Assembly (NCBI GenBank): GCA_034766995.1
Contig: CM068321.1
Coordinates: 17,485,526 to 17,549,525, forward strand
Length of the DNA stretch: 64,000 nucleotides
Origin: Acanthacorydalis orientalis
Taxonomy: Eukaryota; Arthropoda; Insecta; Megaloptera; Corydalidae
Direction: 5' to 3'
Made by a program: the position numbers and the translations under genes. Of this stretch, positions 11,651 to 24,729 are shown one piece after another. Under the pieces are notes generated by a model. That model was given only the letters and a program-made list of their open reading frames with translations, did no database searches and was not told the DNA's origin. Numbering within the stretch: the first letter of the stretch is position 1; each line of letters begins with the position of its first letter.

Positions 11651-14339
11651 TGGAAGTATACAATCATCTCATTATAATATGAGCATAAACAAAGAATTTT
11701 AATTTATACACAGTAATGTATTTTAACAGCCAGTTATTTACTCCACTGTATAGATAATCTTACCATAAAGTATGTTTATTTAGTCAGACGATAAATTTGT
11801 CCACGAATTTTATATGAACTTTAATAAGTGTATTATAATACAAAAAAACGTACACGTACATACTGTTTATTTTTTTCTCTGTAATCATACGGTTTATATG
11901 CAATGGAATGTTTATGTACAGCAATTTAATTTATATATGAGGCAATTTAAAATGTTTTCAACAATATTTCTGGTATATATTTACTTTTACTTTACTAATC
12001 TTGATGAATATTTTTAATTAAGTCGTGAATTAAAAATAAATTTCAATTAAAATGAAAACAAGTATTTAAAAGTGAGCGGTGAGTAATGAGAATATATTTT
12101 AAAATTAATTTTTTAAAGTTTGTTCTGTGAAAACGGTGAAAAATCTAGATCTCACTTTATTATAAAGTAATAATTAAATGTTATATTATTGTACAGTGAT
12201 ATTAATATCAAGATTTCAACTTACATTATTCGTCGATAAGAAAAAAAATATTAAGTATCTAATTAATAATATAGATTTTTATAATTTATTTTATTCACTT
12301 TTCTCAAAGATTTTTTTTTATTTATTTCCAGATAAAATATTCTCATTGAAATAATCACCAGTATTACTTTTTACAGCTAATGTTTATTTTATTTTTTTGT
12401 TTATTTCAAAGTTTCTTAATTTGATTCTAATTTATGGAGGTTTTGGAGGTATTTTTGTTTTTTATTTAAATATAAAAATGATGAGATATTTGAAACTTTA
12501 TGGTTTATAGTTCTAATCTTCTTAATCTTAAAGATGCTTTGGATATAATATATTAATATAAACCAAAATTGTGAATTCATGAATACATGAATTAAATCAA
12601 AGTATTGCTCCACGGAGGGAGAGGGGTATTAAATTTAATTCAGAGTATCAAGACCGGAATTCCATGTCATTAGATGTATTAATTACTACCGATAATAGTT
12701 TTATAAATTGTATGCATGTCTCAAATATGAGATACCACTGATGTAGAGCCACATGTTTGGAATTCCACCTCGTACCAATCCAACTAGATTTCATTAAAGA
12801 TGATCAGTCTTGGAGTGAAAGAGAACTTTCTGAAATTTAAATAATCACAGAAACTATAAGGAGTGTAAATGATGATAATTTGAATTCTAAATTTTAATTT
12901 AAAAAAAAACAATTATTTTTTTAGTTAAACATGTTTGATAAAAGTAAATGTTTTGTTTGAATGAATTATTTATTAATTAAAATATTTTTTTGTTCCTAAA
13001 GTTTTCTCGTAAATAACTCTGTAACTTAACGCTTTGAGTATGATGGCATTGATATCGAAAAGTATATAAAAAAGAATCAAAAATAATCAATTATTATTAT
13101 TTGTACATTGTTATTTATTTAATTATTATTTATTTGATCAGAAATATTTTTATGGTTTGTGAAGTGGAAGAAAAATTCATTTGTCATATGAAAAAAAAAT
13201 CTTTTATTTTAATGAGTTGAATTAAGTGTCTTGTATGCTAAGTAGCATTCAAGGAAGAAATAATGTATTATTTTAAATAATTATTCCCTTCGAATATTTA
13301 GATTTAGATTATTGTCATCATATTTCCATTAAGACTCATTTCTGCACTTATATCATCTTGAGTTAGCTTCTTACTATTGATTATTTAAATATTAGCTATT
13401 TAAAATTGGTACAAGTAGCGAAATCGTTCGTAGAAAAATACAATAAAAATGACTCAATGGTAAACATTGAAAAAAAAATAGTATAACAGGTACACAAGTA
13501 TAAAAACAAACAATTTAACTTTATTTTAATTAAGTTTTATAATTAGAGAAATACTTCTTTCCCGTTGTTCAGCATTTGTAACATAAAAGTAAATTATAAA
13601 ATATTTCTTCGAATGAAATAATAGTTATTGGTTTAAGAGCTAATTTAACATAAATAGGTTCACATTGATTGTGTTACTGAAAACAGTTTTCTCTGATTTA
13701 TAACTTTTGATCAATTCTTGTTGTTTGTATAAAAATACATAAAACATAACAAAAGCAGAATAAAAGTAAGTTTAAAGATCGAAAAAGTAAATTAGAATAA
13801 TTTTCAACTTTTGATACAAAACAATGTTGTAAAGAGTTTGTTTTATTTATTTACATATACAAGGAAACACTGTTTTGAAAAGATTGTTTTGTGTACTTCG
13901 ATAGAAAAACCAGATCTGCAGAAAGAAACATGCATATAAAGAAACATTTTTTTGTTTGTAAATTTTATAACAAGAAATCCGATACCGAATAAGGAATTTA
14001 TTTTCAGAAATATAAATATTTTACTTGGTTTTAATATATAAACATTTTTTTAATATATATATATAACGTTTAGTTTTTCTTAATTTTTTATTATATTAAT
14101 AAAATTAACTCTTGATATTTCGTCGCAATAACTTTTATTGATTTCTCGTTTAGTGCTGCTACAAATGATTTCAACACTTCAATCATCTTCAAAGGGATTG
14201 TTATGAATATCGTTTCACCATGAAAAAATATTGATTTAATTTTAGTTTTTGTTGATTTAAACAGCTACTTTATTTAATTTATTGAATTCAGAATCTATTT
14301 AATTATTTATTTGTTCACTTCATATATTTTATTAATTGT

Positions 14340-14389
<50 letters not shown>

Positions 14390-15080
14390 ATATATTTAAT
14401 TTTATTCCTTTGTTATTTTCTTATTGTCGCTCAGACTGAAAATTTCGCATTATTTTGTTAATATATATTTGGATTATTAATTGGGTTTTATTATTTTTCG
14501 TGTAGAGTTTAATATTAAATGTTTATTCAAATTAAATCTATTCAAAAAATATTTCAAATTTATTTCGTGTCATTAAAAACAAATTTCATTAAAAATATGA
14601 ACAATAAGAGAATGTGTAATTATTTAAAATTAAAATTATAATTTTAGATTTATTTAACAGTAGTTTGTATATCTCCTGAGGCAGAATATTAAACTTAAAA
14701 GAAGTTTTTAATTAGAAATGAATCTAGTGTAGTAGTTTTGATCAGTTATCTGACAAATAAAATTACTTTTGTATCAAATTTAACCACTATTTATCTTACA
14801 TACCGCTAGACTTTTTAATTAAGTTACAAAAAAAAAACTTGTGTAAAACTGTTCAAGACAGATACCATCGATGAAATATATATTCTTTTATAACGATTTA
14901 TAAAATTTACTAGCAATTTGTCTTCATTGTTAATCATTTTGTAATCAATATCGGGAATCTCATGTTTTCACACTTTTGAGTAATTAATCTAATTAAAAAA
15001 ACACCACTGTAATTAATAATAAACGTAATGAATTCAACATGTTCGCAATGTCCTTGTGTTGCAAATGAACCGTAATGAAA
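11651..15080. other. AT-rich desert
   Basis: No gene supported. A slightly GC-richer patch at 12600-12830 contains two GGAATTCC words about 105 bases apart but no definable element. The main repeat is a (TA)n tract at 14343-14385. Confidence 0.75.
14343..14385. repeat. (TA)n microsatellite, about 43 bp
   Basis: Perfect alternating TA run. Confidence 0.97.
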
Positions 15081-15192
15081 ATTAATATTTACCTGTATGA
15101 ATTCAATCAGATATCGGTGATTATAAAATACATGCAAATACAGGTTGTACAAAAAAGCTGTAGTCGTTTGAAAAATGAAATTCATCGAATAC

Positions 15193-15194
<2 letters not shown>

Positions 15195-15246
<52 letters not shown>
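15195..15246. repeat. (TA)n microsatellite, about 52 bp
   Basis: Perfect alternating AT run at the left edge of a GC-richer block. Confidence 0.97.
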
Positions 15247-15253
<7 letters not shown>

Positions 15254-15735
15254 ACTAGTGGAATGAGAGTGTAGTTGAACAGAGATTTCGCTCTAAAATG
15301 ACGCATTAGAGCAGGCAAAAATGTTACACAGATTGACTTTCCGTTAAAAATCTCGTTTTGATTGAAATGGGAAAAGCAATTTGGATATTAGTCATTCGTT
15401 TGATGCCGTTAAATCCGGTAAAAATCGCATCGGCCTCCGGTTCTTTTTCCATTTTCTTCGTCTCTCGTTTTTTTTTTAATATATCGAGAGTATGGTACGC
15501 GTTCTTCGTCCGATACATACGCGTTCTTAATAAGGAAGTCAATTTATGTTGATTACATACTTAGCATATAAACTCGTGTGGTATTTCTTGCCACGCAGAC
15601 GATTTTAAAAGGTTACTTTGTACTGTAAATTATTTGTGTATGTGTGAAAGTAGATTTTGGTTCTTTTCGGTAAGATGTTCTCGCGTCTGAAATATTATCA
15701 TCGATGAGGATTTCGTCTTATAAATGTTTTTTTTT
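15247..15735. promoter_or_regulatory. GC-richer island
   Basis: CpG-rich block with a repeated CGCGTTCTT word (15498 and 15520) and frames open on both strands over the same interval (15324-15552). Overlapping plus and minus frames of similar length argue for chance rather than a gene. Confidence 0.3.
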
Positions 15736-15739
15736 TCGA

Positions 15740-16377
15740 AAGAATACACTAATTCTTTGCATGTTAAGAAAAAAAATTCAAATGAGTAGTTATTCAACAG
15801 TAGGTATTTTTTAATTGTCGAAGAGTGAAACTATTTTTCTTATTTTATATTATTCAATCTTTTACAGTCTGATTACAGATTCAAATATACCTTCTTTATT
15901 TTAACTACTTAAATATTAATATAAAATATTAAATGCAAAGTAATTCAAGAAGTTAAATTTAAATACTCAATCAAACAACATTATTCAAAAACTGTATATA
16001 TATATATATATATGTTTTCAATATATAGTCAATTAGTTTATATAATCATTAAATCATTTACTTCAAAAGATTTGACTTTATTGGCTCTTGATTAAGTGTA
16101 TAAAGAAATCTTCAGTTAGTTAGTCATAAAAACTAGTAAATGAATATACGAAATTTAAATATGATCATACTGTATATACCATTTTGTTATTCTATATGTT
16201 TCTCTATTATTTTCTACATCTGACTGAAATAAATTTATAGAAATTTTAATTAAAAATTACATTAATAAAAACAAGCTGAAGTAGTTATTAATTTAAACTT
16301 TATTTATTTTCATTTTTTAACAAATTGTACTCAGAAAAATACTTTCATACATATGCATAAATACGTACACACACATG

Positions 16378-16428
<51 letters not shown>

Positions 16429-17430
16429 TTACTTTAAAATGGTAATTTGTTACAATTGTTTAAATAGGTACGTTTTTTTCAAAACGAACATACTAGACAG
16501 TTCGTTTTAAAATAAAAAAATAAATGCTTTAAAAAGTTTCCGACTTACCTAAATCAATACAGCATTTCATTTTATGTCTAGATGTACTTTGTTTAAAATT
16601 CGTCCTAATTGTACAGAGGGTTTAAAATTAATTAAACGTAATAACAATCCGACCATGAACTAATTTTGTTTATATTTTTTTACATGAAATTACGTACAAA
16701 AAATGATAATTTCAAACTCGATTTTTTAAATTGATTAAACTGCTTCTCCTTTGAAATATTTTTTTCAACAAATGTATAAATAATTATCATACACTCGTTT
16801 GCGAAAACGAATGTATGAATATAACATTTATTTCTTCTAAAAATTGTTATTGGTAACTATTTACATTTAACTAATGTTTCTTATTTCATTCCATTTTTAA
16901 ATAAGACTTTTTCATAAAAAAATAAAATTAATATCTTTTCTTATTTATAATATTAAGATAATTTTTTTAAACACAAATAGATAGTATTGAATTTTGTATT
17001 TAAAAGCGCTGACATTTTATTAAACATATAACCTTAAGGAATGTCTCAATAAATATACAAAAACTCTATTCATCATTCATTAATCATTTTAATTTCCTGT
17101 TGTTCGTTAACTAACAGAATCTTTTAATATACAAGTATTTTATAAATAAAATTCATAAATATGCATTTATTTGTTTATAAATGTGAATACAAACATATAT
17201 ATATATATATAGTATATGGCAGTATATAATGTGTGTACGCTTCATGAAAATTCATAATATCACCTCATTTTAATTAAGAATCGCAACAAAAAATATAAAA
17301 AATAAAACACACCGCTATACAGAGTTATAAACTTTTGCACGCTGAAAATGATTTCAAACAGTTTATAAATATTTATCTGCATTAGATATCACTTTATTTA
17401 ATTAAAAGAAAGCAACTGCAAAACCATAAT
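15740..17430. other. AT-rich desert
   Basis: No gene supported. It contains (TA)n runs at 15995-16012 and 17194-17212 and the compound tract at 16367-16425. Confidence 0.75.
16367..16425. repeat. Compound (CA)n(TA)n microsatellite
   Basis: A CA run passes directly into a (TA)n run of about 39 bp. Confidence 0.95.
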
Positions 17431-17439
17431 TGTGTAGCA

Positions 17440-17700
17440 GCTACAGTATATTATGAAAGATGTATAGCGAGAGCTGTTAGTCTGATAGGTAACTTAATTG
17501 TATGCAGGCCAAGGGTCAATAGGGTATTGTATTCACTAAGTCGTGGCGTATATAAAACATTAAACGCGCACACATACTATAACATAAAACATAAATAGCT
17601 CGAGAGATGATAAATTGCCGCAAAGATTATATCAAAATATGAAATAGCATACCGGAAATTTATACCGCAATCGATATAAAGTAGACTTTCAATGTTAATG
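17440..17700. promoter_or_regulatory. GC-richer island with TATA-like word
   Basis: A raised-GC block containing GGCGTATATAAAAC (TATA-box-like, about 17544-17557) in CpG-bearing sequence. No open frame follows it. TATA-like words are common by chance in this AT-rich window, so promoter status is weak. Confidence 0.25.
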
Positions 17701-17779
17701 TATTCTTATAACATTTATTTAAAAATGAACCCAAGTCAAAAATTATTCACTCTTCAATAAATACTCTATATGTGTGCGT

Positions 17780-17780
17780 G

Positions 17781-17833
<53 letters not shown>
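17780..17833. repeat. Compound (TA)n(TG)n(TA)n microsatellite
   Basis: Two TA runs enclose a perfect TG run. Confidence 0.95.
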
Positions 17834-18192
17834 TGAGTAATTAATTAGTAAATATAACAAGTATTTGGCTATAATATGCAATACTGAGCGCTAAATTTCA
17901 AATATTAATTGTAAAACGATATAATTAACAAATTAACGAGTAGAAATTTCCATTTTAACGAGTAAATCGAATTAGGTGTTAATGGTTCTATTGTTAGTAC
18001 GAAATGGAAAACAATTTGAATATATTGAATACCGAGAGAATTTACCTCGGAAAAACAAATAGTGTATGAATTGTAATGCACAGATGAGTTCAGTTAGAAT
18101 AACGATACATTTTCTTTCTCATTCAGTTATTTTGTTTTCATGCAACGGAAGTATTTTATTTGAAAAATAAATACAAAATGTGTACATACATT

Positions 18193-18196
<4 letters not shown>

Positions 18197-18235
<39 letters not shown>
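18197..18235. repeat. (TA)n microsatellite, about 39 bp
   Basis: Perfect alternating TA run. Confidence 0.95.
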
Positions 18236-18238
<3 letters not shown>

Positions 18239-19298
18239 TTTATTATTAAATTTTGGCTCATCGGTTCATAATAAATAATTATTTTATAACACACCTGGAA
18301 GTAAAGCTGTTACTTTTACATGTTTTCGTTTTTATTTTTTTTACTTAGTGCATAGTTATAATATCTATTTTGTATATATTTTAATAAGAAAATTAAAATG
18401 AATTATCAATATTTATATTGTATTTAAAATTATTTTTAGCTTACACTATGTCACTATTATTAATTTGCATAATATAATTTTGACTCTGACTAAATTTATT
18501 TGCACAATTGATTTTTTCACTCTGATTATAAACCATAAAAAATGTTTCATAAAAAATGTTCAATAATTGTTATTTAATGATTGATTAACTTTAATTATTG
18601 TTCATATCCATTTCGATAGTGTTACTTGGTTTAACCATCAGAGTGTTAAGGTATAGAAAAATCTATTTTCCTACCTATTCTAAGGATGTTGGACTGCTAT
18701 TTATATAAAAATAAGTCGTAAACAAAAATAATCAATAATAATCATTAACAATAACTACATTTTGACATTTTTGTAATGAATAAAAAATGTATGATAGTTA
18801 AATTATATTTATGATTAACTAACATTCAGTTTCCTAGTAAGTTCACAAATTAAATTTATTTTTAAATTAAATTGTTTTGTTAATCATCAATCACTTCAGT
18901 ATTTTCTATTATGATAGTTTATTTTATTACTTAAAATGGTAAAAATAATAAAATATCAATATAAAAAGTAGATTTTTACCCAATCTTTGCATATATATAT
19001 GGAAAACTATTCTCATTTTTTTATAGATTTATTAAGTTAAAATATTCTACATTTCTTAGATAATAAAGAAAGCATATTATACACAAATTACATAAAAAAA
19101 ATATTCAGTAAACACTTATTCATAAAAATTGATATAAAATCAATTTTATGCCTTACATATCAGCTAAGCAATTATAATTGAATTATTATTTAGAAACATT
19201 GTTAAATATTTGTAAAAAGGGCTGTAATATTATAATAATCATTGTCGTAGATCTAGTTTATTTTTAATAAAATTCCTAATAAAATTTTAGTTATTTTG

Positions 19299-19300
<2 letters not shown>

Positions 19301-19344
<44 letters not shown>
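19301..19344. repeat. (TA)n microsatellite, about 44 bp
   Basis: Perfect AT run that ends directly at the GC-rich patch starting near 19346. Confidence 0.97.
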
Positions 19345-19345
<1 letters not shown>

Positions 19346-19347
<2 letters not shown>

Positions 19348-19440
19348 AAGGGGCTTCGCTTTCTGCACTCACAAACCCCCGGATTCGCTGCGCTCGCCCA
19401 CTTGTCAATTATAGCGTTACATATTTAACCGAATGAACAA
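19346..19440. other. Isolated GC-rich patch between two (TA)n tracts
   Basis: Contains GGGGCTTCGC, CCCCCGG and CTGCGCTCGCCC, quite unlike the flanking A/T sequence. Such short CpG-rich pieces are often fragments of dispersed repeats, but I see no inverted repeats or coding and cannot name it. Confidence 0.4.
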
Positions 19441-19473
19441 TAATCATATCAAGTAAATAAATCGACGTTATCG

Positions 19474-19476
<3 letters not shown>

Positions 19477-19516
<40 letters not shown>
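19477..19516. repeat. (TA)n microsatellite, about 40 bp
   Basis: Perfect alternating TA run closing the interval around the GC-rich patch. Confidence 0.97.
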
Positions 19517-19521
<5 letters not shown>

Positions 19522-19996
19522 TTAGTATCTGTATATAAATATTCTCGATGATAAATTATTTTCTGCAATGTAGTGTTTAAAATAAAGTTTTTTGTGGATA
19601 ATTCATATATATATATATATATATAAATATATGAAATAAAATATATTTTATAATAAGATATGTAAATAAATAAATAATTATTATTAACATTTTCTTTTCA
19701 CTTAAAGTAAATACACTTTATTTAATTTTTTCTAAATAATTTTATATGTATATAAAATACGAAACTTATAGAATAGATATGATAGAATTAGATAAAAATT
19801 AAATATCACAAATAGTAACTAGAAAGCCGAGGATAACTAATTTAATTCGAAATTCAATTCTGCATATGTTTCCAATACATGTATATTCATATTTAGACTA
19901 AATATTTCATTCTGAATGTACATGTATGTATGTATGCATATATATATATATATATATAACTATAAATGTTTACATTGTGATTGGAATACGTAAATA

Positions 19997-19998
<2 letters not shown>

Positions 19999-20038
<40 letters not shown>

Positions 20039-20055
20039 GTGTGTGTGTATGTATG
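19999..20055. repeat. Compound (TA)n-(TG)n microsatellite
   Basis: A (TA)n run (19999-20033) is followed by TG-rich and GTAT repeats. Confidence 0.9.
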
Positions 20056-20084
20056 TCATGATACACCTACTTGTCTTCCGAAGA

Positions 20085-20500
20085 AAATCACATACACATA
20101 TATTTGTCCGTTGTATAATGGTTTCATATTGTAAACCAGATTTAATATTTGATAAGGTAACACGTGTGGTTTCGGTCGGGATTTGTAGCCATTAAATTTT
20201 GAACAATGGCAGCCGACGCTCTTCCATAGAATAAGGACGGCGACGTCGTGTGTATAGAAAATTTAACAGGTCTAATGGACGGGACACGGAGCAAGCCATA
20301 GTACGAAATCAGTTGACCTAAAATTAATATTCAGAATGGGCCGCGATGTAAACGTACATACATATCTTTATGCGATTGTATATGTATGTGTGTATATGTG
20401 TATGCGTAACAATTTATGATATTAAATACTCGACTAAATGTGTACGTCATATATATAAACGGGGAAACACTTAACGTGCCCGTTCACGTTAAAATTTATT
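20085..20500. promoter_or_regulatory. GC-richer island with E-box and Sox words
   Basis: The strongest part is 20155-20350. It carries CACGTG at 20161-20166, AACAATGG (Sox-type) at 20202-20209, and several CpG-rich words (GGCGACGTCG). No coding frame. Enhancer-like character is inferred from these words only. Confidence 0.35.
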
Positions 20501-20740
20501 TAGTGGTTTAATTGATATTATTTTATTAAAAATACCACGATTATATTTATTACATTATTCAATTTTCTACATCTTATACACACATACACGTGTGTATATA
20601 TATATATATATGTATGTATGTATTAATGTATAATTTTTATTATATTAATTAAATTTTTAGATAGACTACACATAATGTCTGTTTAGAAACTTATAAAATT
20701 ATATCAAATAGTACACACACTAGACATTAAAGCTTGTGGA

Positions 20741-21567
20741 TATACAAGGGTCGTTGATAAGTATGGTAAAAAGATAGTTAAATACCGTTTTTTGGGAAAG
20801 AAGTCGATTTTATTTCTCAACATAGTCTCATTGAGGGCAATAGACTTAGTCCAGCTAGTCTGCAAAGTATGCATTGATAGCGGCAATGACATTCTTATTA
20901 GACGAGAATTTCTTCCCTCCGAGACAAATTTTTAAGTTTGGGAAGAGGAAGAAGTCACAAGTCAATTCCAGAGAATAAGGTGGATGAGGAAACAATTCGA
21001 AGCCTAATTCGTGAAATTTTGCCATTTCGATGGTCGATTTGTGGGACAGCGCGTTGTCTGATGAAGGAATACTTTTTTGTACGCCGATCTTGACCGTTTT
21101 TGTTTCAGCTCTCTTTTCAAACGTTCCAATAATGTTGCATATTAAGCTTCTGTCATCATTTTTCTGTTTGTTAAGTAGTCGATCACGATGATTCTTTGGG
21201 AATCATAAAAAAAACAGTGACCATCACTTGCTCAACCGACAAAACGGTTTTTACAGGCTTCGGCGCACTTTCACCAGTCGTTATCCACTGCTTTGGCTGC
21301 TACTTCCACTCAGGTGTGTAGTTATGGATTCATGTTTTATCCACGGTGTCGAATCGACGCAAAAAAGCCTATTAATTTTTTCTATTTTTGCGGCAACTGC
21401 TACAATGCCAGCTTCAAAAATCTGTATAACGTGAATAACGAGTCGTTTCTGGATGAAATTTCGTCTATGTAAATTTGAAAAGTGACACTTGATAGCCGTG
21501 ACTTTTTCAAATGAATGGTGGCGCCATATCAGAAATTTACCAAACTTATCAAACGACCCACGTGTAT
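20741..21567 (-). mobile_element. Internally deleted mariner transposon (DD34D)
   Basis: Both ends carry matching inverted repeats. The left reads GGGTCGTTGATAAGTATGGT from 20748. The right, on the minus strand, reads GGGTCGTTTGATAAGTTTGG from about 21558. Each is flanked by TATACA, consistent with TA target-site use. At about 825 bp it is well short of the roughly 1.3 kb of intact mariners. The 5' untranslated leader and C-terminal half of the transposase remain, while the N-terminal DNA-binding part is deleted. The right end abuts a (TA)n tract. Confidence 0.88.
20750..21400 (-). pseudogene. Mariner transposase remnant, C-terminal two-thirds
   Basis: Minus-strand translation in changing frames gives successive mariner blocks: QWITTGESAPKPVKTVLS, IIVIDYLTNRKM, YATLLERLKRELKQKR, DNALSHKS, MAKFHELGFELFPHPPYS, TCDFFLFPNLK and a terminal WTKSIALNETM-like segment. 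The Asp of DNA and the Asp of TCDFFLF are the second and third catalytic acids. They are separated by 33 residues, one codon short of DD34D, because the SPDLAPSD-type motif has lost a residue. The first catalytic Asp (GDE) and the helix-turn-helix domain are missing. Frameshifts and stops make it inactive. Confidence 0.88.
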
Positions 21568-21583
21568 ATATATATATATATTT
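21564..21583. repeat. (TA)n tract at mariner right end
   Basis: A short TA run immediately outside the transposon inverted repeat. Confidence 0.85.
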
Positions 21584-21589
21584 GCTTAA

Positions 21590-21950
21590 CTAAATTTATT
21601 ATGAACATCCGTATTACCAAAAGTATCGTTCTGCATTTACATAAACTAAAATGTAATTTTCAGACCTGATTGATAACCTGTTATTTTATAAAATGCTTAT
21701 TGTATTTATTAATGTGAACATCAATTCATTCAGCAATTGAATATAAGAATGGTTTTCTGAATTTCAAGTCATCAATCTATTATTTCTTTGAGTTTATTTC
21801 ACTTAAATTAAATATTTAGTTGTCATTAACCCGTTTAACAAAATGTTAAAAGAACAAATAGAATGAAACAAGTTTTTCTAATTAAATTTATAATTGTTTC
21901 ATTTATGATGTTTAAATAATTTATAATTTAAAGTACTAAATAATTGTTCT

Positions 21951-22004
<54 letters not shown>

Positions 22005-22050
22005 GTGTATATATATATATATATATACGCAGTAAGTAAATATTTAGATA
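21590..22050. other. AT-rich stretch ending in a long (TA)n tract
   Basis: No gene. Contains the tract at 21954-22027. Confidence 0.7.
21954..22027. repeat. (TA)n microsatellite with TG interruption, about 74 bp
   Basis: TA run broken once by GTATATGTGTA. Confidence 0.95.
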
Positions 22051-22079
22051 TGGCAATTTAATTTAAAAATATATACATG

Positions 22080-23060
22080 AATTCGAAGTATCTGCGTTTC
22101 GATTCATTAACATTGTATGAAAATACTTTTCCATGAATTTGGTTAAATTCGTTGTATGTCTGTTCGCTCTTGGATAAAATCAAGCATTTAAAAAGCGCCC
22201 TTTGTACAAATATATGTGGAACGTTTCTATATGCCCCGCAATAAAAATAAAAAACCAACATTGAAATAAACTGACGTCTGGCATTCTTGTTAACAGAACA
22301 GTCGTATATTTTTAATATACCTCCGTCCGCCTGCGACGGACTTAATTTTTACGATATCAACTTATATTTCTTCGCAATAAGAAAACGTAATCGTCATAAA
22401 TAAGAAGTACCGTTCGCTCGGCCTAAAAATTGGATTACGCCGAACGTTATAAATCTTCCGAACGGAGGGAAAAAAAATCCACGCTCCGACGTAAAAACAC
22501 ATCTCGACATTGACCTATTGATGACATACCTATTAAATCCACATGATCATCACTTCTCGAGATAGAAAAAAAAACACACACACACATACATACGTACGTA
22601 TATACACAAACGTCGTCGGGAACGTAAAAATTTACGATCGAACGCGCGTTCGCCAGATAGACGCCCCCTCGCCTCGTGCCTAATGCAAACGACTACGTTG
22701 CGAAACACGTACGTGTGTACGTCCCTGTATGTCTGCTGCGTGCATATAAAGACAATTCGCTAACTATGATTTGAACAATTCGACCATTATATCGCCCGTG
22801 CCGTTGGGATTTCGCGTGCGTTAAGGTGATCACACCGAATACTGCTTTTATTGGACAGTTGTAAAGAGGGTTAGATAAGCATCTCCATAGTGGCCGGTGA
22901 CCGGCATAATGGCCATTTCAAAGTCCTTACGCCAAACAGCAGTTAACCTCGAGTTCGTTGGTGTATTGTAAAAGGAAAATACAATATTAGGTTAGAATGT
23001 CAGATGGTCACTAGCGTAATTGGTTGAGCGAGTGGGTGAGTGAACTACATACAAAATAAA
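22080..23060. promoter_or_regulatory. Largest CpG-rich island, candidate promoter or enhancer
   Basis: About 1 kb of strongly raised GC and CpG. It includes the 14-bp palindrome CGAACGCGCGTTCG (22638-22651), GCCGGTGACCGGC (22893-22905), a GATA word (AGATAAG near 22875), and a TATA-like CATATAAAG near 22744. No frame looks like a protein. The density of CpG and short palindromes makes this the best candidate for a promoter-like island, though no transcript can be traced. Confidence 0.4.
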
Positions 23061-23069
23061 ATTTCACAT

Positions 23070-24230
23070 CCTTGCCAATCTGATTGATTTACCTCATAAC
23101 AGTCCAGTTCCAAAATATCCATCCTCATCCATTAAAAAAAAAAAACTTTTCAATAAACTTTAAATCAGAAGTGTATTAATCACTACATAGGAAAACGATC
23201 CAATTTAGTTAAAATTCAATTTTATTTTTACAAATGTATCACTTTAACAAGAATACAATTCAACACAATACTTTTTTTGATAAAAGTACATTCGTACAAT
23301 AAAAGGTTGTAATTGTCATATTTATTGTATAAAATTTGTTATTTTACGCGATACCTTATGTAACTCATTATTAAAATATTATCAAAAGCTTTTATTTTTT
23401 TTGTTTTAATTATTTTCCTTTATAACTGTATAAAAGACTTGTTTTACTGTATAAAAGGGAAAGTAATTTTGTATTCAATTATTTCAAACGATAGATGTAT
23501 TTCAATTTAAAAAAATGATCAATAGCGTTATTATCTTCGACTTTGTATACGAAAAAACATTTCGAAATTTTAATTTAACTTTTGCAAACATAATTTTTAT
23601 GAACGAAATCGTTTGTAATGATAATAATCAGTATGTATATATATATATATATATATATACAAATAAATAAATGATATTTTAATTTCTTATGGATTATTTT
23701 ACTAAATTTTCTCAATCATGAAACAAAAAATGTTTACACTTGTATTAATTTAAAAGGATTTTAATAATTTTAAACATATATGAAAAGGCACGACATATTC
23801 GTTAACAGTTTTCTTAAAAATAATTTCTTTTTCTCATCGAAATACGAATATAAAAATTAAAATACACCGAAAATGAAAGTTTGAAATATTTTAACAATTG
23901 AAAATATTAGAGATAAAATAATATAAACTAAAAAACATTTTGAAACAATCATAAACTTTATTATATTTTGATCAGACATTTTTGGATTTTTAATAGAAGT
24001 ATTTTATTTAAAAAGATTCGTTTTTAGAAATTATCTCTCTTTCAAGACAAATTTAATTTTTTAATCTGATTATAAGTCGGTTCTATATCTGAGCTCGTTT
24101 ATCCTATGATCTGTTTCAATTTTCATCATATCTAGATATTTTTTGAACTTAGTAAAAAAAAACTGTTAAAAAATAATTATTTAACATATATATGAATATA
24201 TATATATATATATATATATTGAAACTGAAA
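23070..24230. other. AT-rich stretch
   Basis: No gene supported. (TA)n runs at 23634-23661 and 24196-24220. Confidence 0.75.
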
Positions 24231-24237
24231 TGTTAAA

Positions 24238-24720
24238 AACTCAAGTCGTTCCACTCACCCGACCAAACAAGTCACCCTACAGTGGCAGAAATCACAATTC
24301 CGGACAGGGTGTAGACACAAATCGTATAAAACAAGACGATATAAGGGTCAGCAGGTTGCGTTAAAGTAAGATACAATTTTTGTCCTTGTTTGTGTGTCTG
24401 TATATTGTACAAACGTCATAATAGAGTTGTGTATATATGTGCGCTTTGTGATTTTTTAACACTTATCGCGTCAGGTCGACATAAATCATTTGTGAAACAT
24501 GATTAATGTGTGAAACTGTACACGGGACTGGACGTTAGATAAATATAAGTTACGGATTGTTCTGTCTTCGGATTTATGTGGACGCGGATATACGAGAACC
24601 GTGGAAATTATCGCTTCTGTGTGTTTTTTTCCCCTCTATGAGTTATGGACACTGTTATGTTAATGCGTGTTTCGTTCGAATGTATTGTTCGTTTACCTCG
24701 AAATGGATGCTATAAAATAC
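24238..24720. promoter_or_regulatory. GC-richer island
   Basis: Raised GC with CpGs spread over about 480 bp and no extended frame. Candidate regulatory DNA on composition. Confidence 0.3.
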
Positions 24721-24729
24721 TACTCCTCC

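Larger units (their letters stand above)
17840..20080. other. AT-rich stretch with clustered (TA)n tracts
   Basis: No gene supported. (TA)n runs occur at 18197-18235, 19301-19344, 19477-19516, 19605-19625, 19939-19958 and 19999-20033, one of the densest clusters in the window. Confidence 0.75.

Noticed and set aside
12640..12770. Paired GGAATTCC words as transposon ends
   Set aside because: The word is itself palindromic, the flanks do not match, and no target duplication is visible.
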